DNA of 64,000 nt from Utricularia gibba (lineage: Eukaryota; Streptophyta; Magnoliopsida; Lamiales; Lentibulariaceae), in NCBI GenBank assembly GCA_002189035.1, contig NEEC01000030.1, positions 248,001 through 312,000 on the forward strand, written 5' to 3'. Numbering within the stretch: the stretch's first letter is position 1; each line of letters starts with the position of its first letter. Shown piece after piece: positions 58,719 through 64,000 of the stretch. The notes beneath the pieces were generated by a model that saw nothing but the letters and a program-made list of their open reading frames with translations, did not search any database and had not been told where the DNA came from. Both the position numbers and the translations under genes were made by a program.

Positions 58719-59905
58719 ATGGCGGAAAATAGCACAGCCACCGACCCGGCTCAAAACGGAAGCGCCAACGCGCGAGACCTCGGCCTTATGATCACCAGTA
58801 GGGAGCAACTGAAGGCCCTGCTAACAGAAATCCTCGCTGACCTCCGGGCACCTTCAGATCTCAACTCCAACGCCCAGGAGGGAACACCCGTAACTGCACC
58901 ACGAATGGAGAAGCAACCTCTTATTCCGGATTACCCCCGGATACGGAAACTGAATCCGAAACCGAGGAGGAGATGCTGCGAAGAAAGAGGTGCAACCAAG
59001 TCATATATGAGCCAGGAACTGATAGGGAAAACATGGCTGGAAAAATCTTGGAAGAAAGGGAAGAAGAGCTGAAGAGAGAGTTAGACCAGATCCGCGAGAG
59101 GAGAAGACTTATCGACAAGCGGAGATCGACGGGAAGAAGAGAGGATAGGGGCTTCAGGGACGTTTTCGATCAGAACATATCCACCGGGAGAGGGGGCGTT
59201 CTGGCCGACATCGCTTTGGCCTTGAAGAGTGGGGTTGAGGGAGCAGCTGAGACCACAATGCTGCGTTTTGACCCCTTCTCAGACGATTTAGTCGAGGAAG
59301 AACCCGAGAGAGGATTCAGGGTCCCAAACGGATTAGCCACGTACGACGTGAAAGGGGATCCCATATCACACGTAACTGACTTCGATATGAGGATGTCCAC
59401 GGTTCAACATTCAGAGGCCATGAAGTGTAAGATGTTCGCTTGCTCGCTCTAGAAAGGAGCAAAGACTTGGTTCAAACAGTTAGAACCATGCAGTGTGGCA
59501 TCTTATCGGGAGTTAGTGCTGCTTTTCACTACCCGATACGCTGTCAACATCGAAGCTCCACCTTCAAAGGCAGCATTATACTCTGTTCGGTATGACCACC
59601 GAAAAGAGAGTTTGAGAAGGTTCATCAATCGATTTAACTGCCAAGTGCAAGACGTCCAGCTGGATTTAAAGGAGAGGGTGGAAATAATGAAACGGGCCTT
59701 AGGAACGTCGAAATTGGGACAGAGTCTATCAAAGTCCCCACCAAAGAATCTCGGAGAATTGCTAAGGAAAATCATGAAGTACATCAGAGTTGACGATGAC
59801 CTTAGGGCCGAGATGAAAAGCCGCGTGGAGATCCATCCAAGCCCGCAGCAAGAGACCCAACTTAACCGAGGGCCCAGGCCGAACAAGCGTCGTGAAATAT
59901 ATTAG
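58719..59905 (+). pseudogene. Tat element gag
   Basis: Starts at ATG 58719 and shifts frame near 58925-58970 into a second frame. It contains a charged helical segment (EEREEELKRELDQIRERRRL), the core MLRFDPFSDDL, YDVKGDPISHVTDFDMRMS, then after a TAG at 59450 GAKTWFKQLEP, ASYRELVLLFTTRYAV and LRRFINRFNCQV. The frame ends at TAG 59903. No zinc knuckle was found. Confidence 0.85.
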
Positions 59906-60576
59906 GTGGAACCAACCAGAACAGATGCCTACTGCGAAATCCACACCAAATGCAAGGCAGTCCCCCTACATTCGGGAAATCCATGTGATATCCAGAGGGA
60001 CCGAAATGGATGTATCCGAAAAAGCGCGGAAGAGATATTTGGATGAAGTCAAAAGAGGAGAAGTCTTCGAGATCGGAAATGGTCCGACTAAGAAAACTAC
60101 TTGGGAAAAAGAAGAGATCAGCTTCTCCGGCAGAGACGTCCCAGTCGCCCCAGCCACAAGAGATGAACCTTTGGTGGTATCGGGAATATGCGGGAGCACC
60201 AAGGTAAGAAGGATTCTTATTGATCAAGGATCCTCCTGCAACATCATGAAGAAGGAAGTAGCCGAGTTGCTAGCATCATCCAACGAGGGAAACATCCGCC
60301 ACGTGCGCATAGAGTTATACGCCTTCGATCAGCAGGCCGTGTAAACTATCGGGAAAATAACCCTGCCCGTAACATTCAAAGCGGCAGGGCATAACCAAAC
60401 CAAGAGGTTGGAATTCTTGATCCTGGATTCAGAGGTCTCATACAACACCATCCTCGGGTGACTCGGCATCAACCAATTCGGTATGATACCCTCCACTGTG
60501 CATTTGAAAATTAAATTCCCGACATCGAAGGGCATTTGCACAATGGGCATCGACCAACCAGCCGCCTGGTCCTGTT
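59892..60576 (+). pseudogene. Tat element protease
   Basis: The frame 59892-60344 holds STKVRRILIDQGSSCNIM, with the aspartic protease triad as D-Q-G. After TAA at 60342 the same frame continues with ITLPVTFKAAGH, RLEFLILDSEVSYNTILG and HLKIKFPTSKGICTM, typical of Tat proteases. Confidence 0.82.
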
Positions 60577-61880
60577 ATGTATCTTCCTACCGAGACCCCT
60601 GCGCGAAAAAAGCCGAGAGTGATGATGGTAGAAAAGGAATCTCAAGAACCCCCTAGACAAGCAATGGAACCAATAGGGTACAAGTCGGTGCAACTAGTAC
60701 CAAAAGATGCGCAGAAAGCAACCCACATTGGTGCCAATCTGGACACCGGATTTGAGAAGAGGTTAGTTGAACTTTTGATGAAGAACGGCGATATTTTTTC
60801 CTGGACTGCTGCAGACTTTGTAGGCATTGATCGATCCGTTGCCGAGCATCACATTGATACCTACCCGGGGGCAAAACCGGTCCGGCAGAAGCAACGGCAT
60901 TTCTCAGAGGAAAAGTGCCGAATTATCAAAGAAAAAACAGGGGAGCTCTTTGAAGCCGGTTATGTGAAGGAGATCCAGTATTCCGAGTGGGTATCCAACC
61001 CAGTCGTCGTCCCGAAGCTCGGGGGAAAATGGAGGATGTGCATTGACTTCATCGACCTCAACGCCTGCTGCGAAAGGGACCCTTATCCTTTGCCAAAGAT
61101 TGACAAGCTAGTAGACGCCATTGCCGGATCCCGATTCCTGAGCACCATGGATGCCTATTCGGGATACCACCAAATTTTCGTTGCCGAGACAGATCAACCA
61201 AAAACCACCTTCTACACCAAGGATGGGGTTTACTGTTACGTGGCCATGCCCTTCAGTTTAAAGAATGCCTAGGGCGACTTATCAGAGGTTAGTAAATAAA
61301 ATATTCTCTTATGAAATCGATACCTCGATGGAGGTGTATGTGGACAATATGATCATAAAATCTATGAATGAAGAAGACCACTTAGCGTATTTGGATTCTT
61401 GTTTCTCTTTGTGCTGGTCATACGGGTTAAAACTCAACCCACTGAAATGTTGCTTCGGGGTGGAAGTGGAAAATTCCTGGGGCATTATGTATTGGAGAGA
61501 AGAATCGAGGCTGACCCGAGAAGATTAAGGCAATATGCGAAATGCAACCCCCAAGGACAATCAAGGAATACTAGAGCCTCACGGGTAAATTGGCTGCCCT
61601 CAGCCGTTTCATATCTCGATCAGCTGATAAGTCGGCATCCTTCTTCAAGGTCTTGCGAAAGGGAAATGCTCTAGAATGGAACGAGGATTGCCGGCTTGCC
61701 TTTGAAAAACTCAAGGAATATCTCTCATCACCCCCACTTCTTGTGGCTCCGAGAGCAGAAGAGCCCTTAGGACTATATCTGTCAATATCACCCATTGCAG
61801 TCTTGACAACCATCTCGGCAGATAAACACCTTCCGGTGTATTATGGGAGCAAGGTTCTGTTACCGGCCAAAACCTAGTAT
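60577..61880 (+). pseudogene. Tat element reverse transcriptase and first RNase H
   Basis: 60577-61272 carries SEWVSNPVVVPKLGGKWRMC, DFIDLNACCERDPYPLPKID and FLSTMDAYSGYHQIF. A small change near 61265 shifts the frame. The catalytic motif in 61265-61528 reads VYVDNMIIKS, with N (AAT, 61346-61348) where the second catalytic D is expected. Further frame changes follow before RNase H (LFEKLKEYLSSPPLL-like segment, about 61700-61740; YYGSKVL, about 61840). The enzyme would be inactive. Confidence 0.85.
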
Positions 61881-61883
61881 TCG

Positions 61884-62990
61884 GTGACAGAAAAATTCAT
61901 CTTGGCTGTGAAGATGGCGGCCACAAAATTGAGGTCATATTTCCAACATCGGCACATTCTGGTATTCACCAATCAGTCTCTGAAGAATATCCTATCTCGA
62001 CCAGAGATTTCTGGAAGGGTTGTCAAATGGGTGGTCGAATTGAGTACAATGGATATTGAGTTTAAATCGATAACAACAATCAAGGCCCAACCTCTTGCCA
62101 ATTTTGTGGTCGAAATGACAAGGCCTATAGACCGTTTTGAAGAAGCCAATGACCGATGGGCCATGCACGTTGATGGCTCGACGTACAACGGTGTTGGAGG
62201 AGGAATAGACATCCGAACCCAAGATGGGGAACACATTTATATCACGGTGAAATTCTTATTCCCAGCCTCCAACAATGTGGCCGAGTATGAAGCTTTGATT
62301 GAAGGAATGAAAATTGCCAAGGAACTAGGAGTGGCGGAGCTCGACGTCTACACTGATTCACGACTTGTGCAAGGACAGTTTTCAAGTGAATACGAAACCC
62401 ATGACTCCCTCATGGCTCTGTGCCATATTCAGGTAAAAGAGCTGGCAAAAACCTTCAAGGAATTCACCCTGTCGCACGTGGCACGCGAGGAGAACGGATC
62501 CGCAGATAGCCTCGCCCGATTTTCTGCAGGGTTTCATGAGCTGAGGGAGGGAAGTGTGATAATTCGGCTGCGGGATCAACCTTCAGTGACCTTGCGAGCC
62601 GTGAATTGTATTACCCAGCAACCAGGAAATGATATCTCTCCACAACTGAGTCATCTCGATGATTGGACATCACCCTACGTCCAGTATCTACGAAATGGAG
62701 AAACACCATCTGATAAATCAAAAGCTCGACAGTTAGAGATTAGAGCAAAGAGATATACACTGGTAGATGGAATTCTTTATCGCAGATCCTTAGATGGACC
62801 CTTCTTGAGGTGTATCGGGGCAAAGCATTCTCAAGAACTTATAACCGATCTGCATGAAGAGGAATGTGGCAGCCACGTCGGCATACGATCCTTATGCAGG
62901 AAAGCCTTGAGAACGGGTATTATTGGCCAACTATGGAGCGGGATATTACCGCCAATACCATGCGAGTACACCAAGAAAGCTGGTAAATAA
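61884..62990 (+). pseudogene. Tat element second RNase H and integrase zinc region
   Basis: An open frame of 368 codons. It starts with the end of the first RNase H (KFILAVKMAATKLRSYFQHR). A second RNase H follows, WAMHVDGSTYNGVGGGIDI with NNVAEYEALIEGMKIAKEL and YTDSRLVQGQ (about 62155-62385), the extra domain that marks the Tat lineage. HVAREENGSADSLARF ends it. The integrase zinc segment HEEECGSHVGIRSL lies near 62850, after which the frame is lost. Confidence 0.88.
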
Positions 62991-63870
62991 CCTGACCCCT
63001 CTTCCATTCTCATGCCCGTTCGATCGATGGGGAGTGGATATTATGGGGCCATTCCCCCAAACCTCGGGCCAAAGGAAATTTGTCATCGTGGGAGTCGAGT
63101 ATTTCTCCAAATGGGTGGAGGCTGAAGCCGTGGCAAAAATATCAGAGGAGACCGTTATTCGATATCTGTGGAGAAATATCTTCATCCGGTTCGGAATCCC
63201 TCAAGAACTAGTGATCAATAATGGAACCCAATTCGCTGGAGGAAGAATGGAGGCATTCCTGGATAAATATACGGTCAAGCACAACTTCACCTCGGTGTAT
63301 CACCCGCAGAGCAATGGTCTCACAGAGGTGACGAATCGAATGCTCAGGCTAGGAATGAAGACTAAGCTTGAAGATTTTGGAGGATCATGGGCAGATCGCT
63401 TGGATGAATTGCTGTGGTCATATCGCAGCACCCTCGGACCACCACAGAAGAATCCCCGTTCTTATTGGTTTACGGTTCAGAAGCCGTATGCCCTATTGAA
63501 CTAACCCTGAAAAGCTATCGGGTGGAACATTATAATGGAGAAGAAAATGCTGACCTGCGAAAACTGGAGTTGGAGCTGTTGGAAGAAAAACGGAAAAGTA
63601 TTTATAGCCGACTAGGGGCTCATCAGAGAAGAATGGAGAAGAGATATAACAAGTCGGTAGCCCCAAGGGAATTCTCTGATGGAGATTTGGTGCTTCGAAG
63701 CATTCAACCACAGAGACATGTTGGAAATTAGATCGCAAGTGGGAAGGCCCTTATCGGATTTCAAGGGTAATCGGGAAAGGAGCATATCGTCTAGAACAAT
63801 TAGACGGCGTGGAATTCCCAAGGTCGTGGAATGCATCACACCTAAGGAAATTCTACACCTAGCTAGCCCA
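62923..63870 (+). pseudogene. Tat element integrase
   Basis: The frame 62923-63504 has the core: WGVDIMGPFP (first D kept), then ELVINNGTQFAGG, where the second catalytic D is replaced by N (AAT, 63217-63219), and SVYHPQSNGLTEVTNRM with the E kept. A frameshift near 63440-63500 leads into PFLLVYGSEAVCPIELT and RRMEKRYNKSVAPREFSDGD to 63731. The C-terminal segment (GPYRISRVIGKGAY, then WNASHLRKFYT) continues in another frame to about 63860. Confidence 0.87.
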
Positions 63871-64000
63871 ATGTCAATCTCCATCACAGGATTGCGCAGA
63901 ATTCGGTATTCTCTTCTTCAAAACAACAACGCGCCTATAAATTCCTCCAAAGTGGAGATGGGTAAACGAAATCGTAAGCTCTGGCTGAGTCACGTAAGCC
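63871..64000 (+). other. 3' untranslated part of the Tat element
   Basis: Non-coding sequence after the integrase end; the polypurine tract and 3' LTR are expected beyond the window. Confidence 0.5.

Larger units (their letters stand above)
58100..64000 (+). mobile_element. Tat-lineage Ty3/gypsy retrotransposon, runs off the window
   Basis: An LTR ending at 58640, a primer site, gag, protease, RT, RNase H, a second Tat-type RNase H and integrase lie in order on the plus strand. The 3' LTR is beyond the window. The sequence is more GC-rich and less decayed than the Athila-like relics, but has frameshifts and altered catalytic residues. The LTR start is uncertain; TGTGATAGGGG at about 58099 is a candidate, only about 35 bp from the PDX1 pseudogene ATG. 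Confidence 0.88.

Noticed and set aside
799-64000. CRISPR-like or defence-like arrays
   Set aside because: The repeats found are LTRs, a 37-bp array without spacers and irregular minisatellites; nothing has the repeat-spacer form.

Overview
The window looks like nuclear DNA of a flowering plant, probably a eudicot. It has one spliced gene for a plastid-type pentatricopeptide (PPR) protein, a broken copy of the plant-type vitamin B6 gene PDX1, and otherwise a thick pile of LTR retrotransposons (Athila-like, Tat, chromovirus-like and Ty1/copia types) and small DNA transposons (hAT, PIF/Harbinger). I saw no tRNA, rRNA, CRISPR array or bacterial-style operon. The element names G1, G2, S and V are mine.

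Layout. 1-798: AT-rich DNA without genes. 799-12934: a complete but decayed Athila-like Ty3/gypsy element (G1) on the minus strand. It has two LTRs, a tRNA-Asp-type primer site, gag, protease, RT, RNase H, integrase, a further ORF downstream of pol and a perfect 5-bp target duplication; its left LTR holds a nested solo LTR (family S). 12935-20174: AT-rich DNA with old solo LTRs, one nested in another and one carrying a 329-bp hAT miniature element, then a hAT transposase scrap. 20175-24264: the 5' part of a second Athila-like element (G2) with a long gag but almost no pol. 24265-33300: relics of a chromovirus-like element, a G1-type LTR, a hAT transposase and another Athila-type pol. 34099-48207: solo LTRs (G2, S and a probable fourth family), a chromovirus-like element split by an LTR of its own family, a truncated S LTR with a 37-bp tandem repeat and a nested G2 solo LTR, and a PIF/Harbinger element.

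48827-53654 is a full-length but inactive Ty1/copia element. 54486-56274 is the only apparently intact host gene, a two-exon PPR protein resembling Arabidopsis At2g30100. 56725-58065 is a PDX1 pseudogene on the minus strand. From about 58100 to the end of the window is a Tat-lineage Ty3/gypsy element with two RNase H domains, inserted a few tens of bases upstream of the dead PDX1 start and pointing away from it; its 3' LTR lies outside the window.

The region has been shaped by repeated insertion and by LTR-LTR recombination: six solo LTRs have clear 5-bp target duplications. Every transposon reading frame seen has stops or frameshifts, many explained by C-to-T change. I did not find a convincing new biological system. 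The observations most worth a second look are the ORF downstream of pol in G1, the gag-only G2 element, the palindrome-rich hAT element and the PDX1 pseudogene. Homology calls come from reading motifs by eye; no database search was run.
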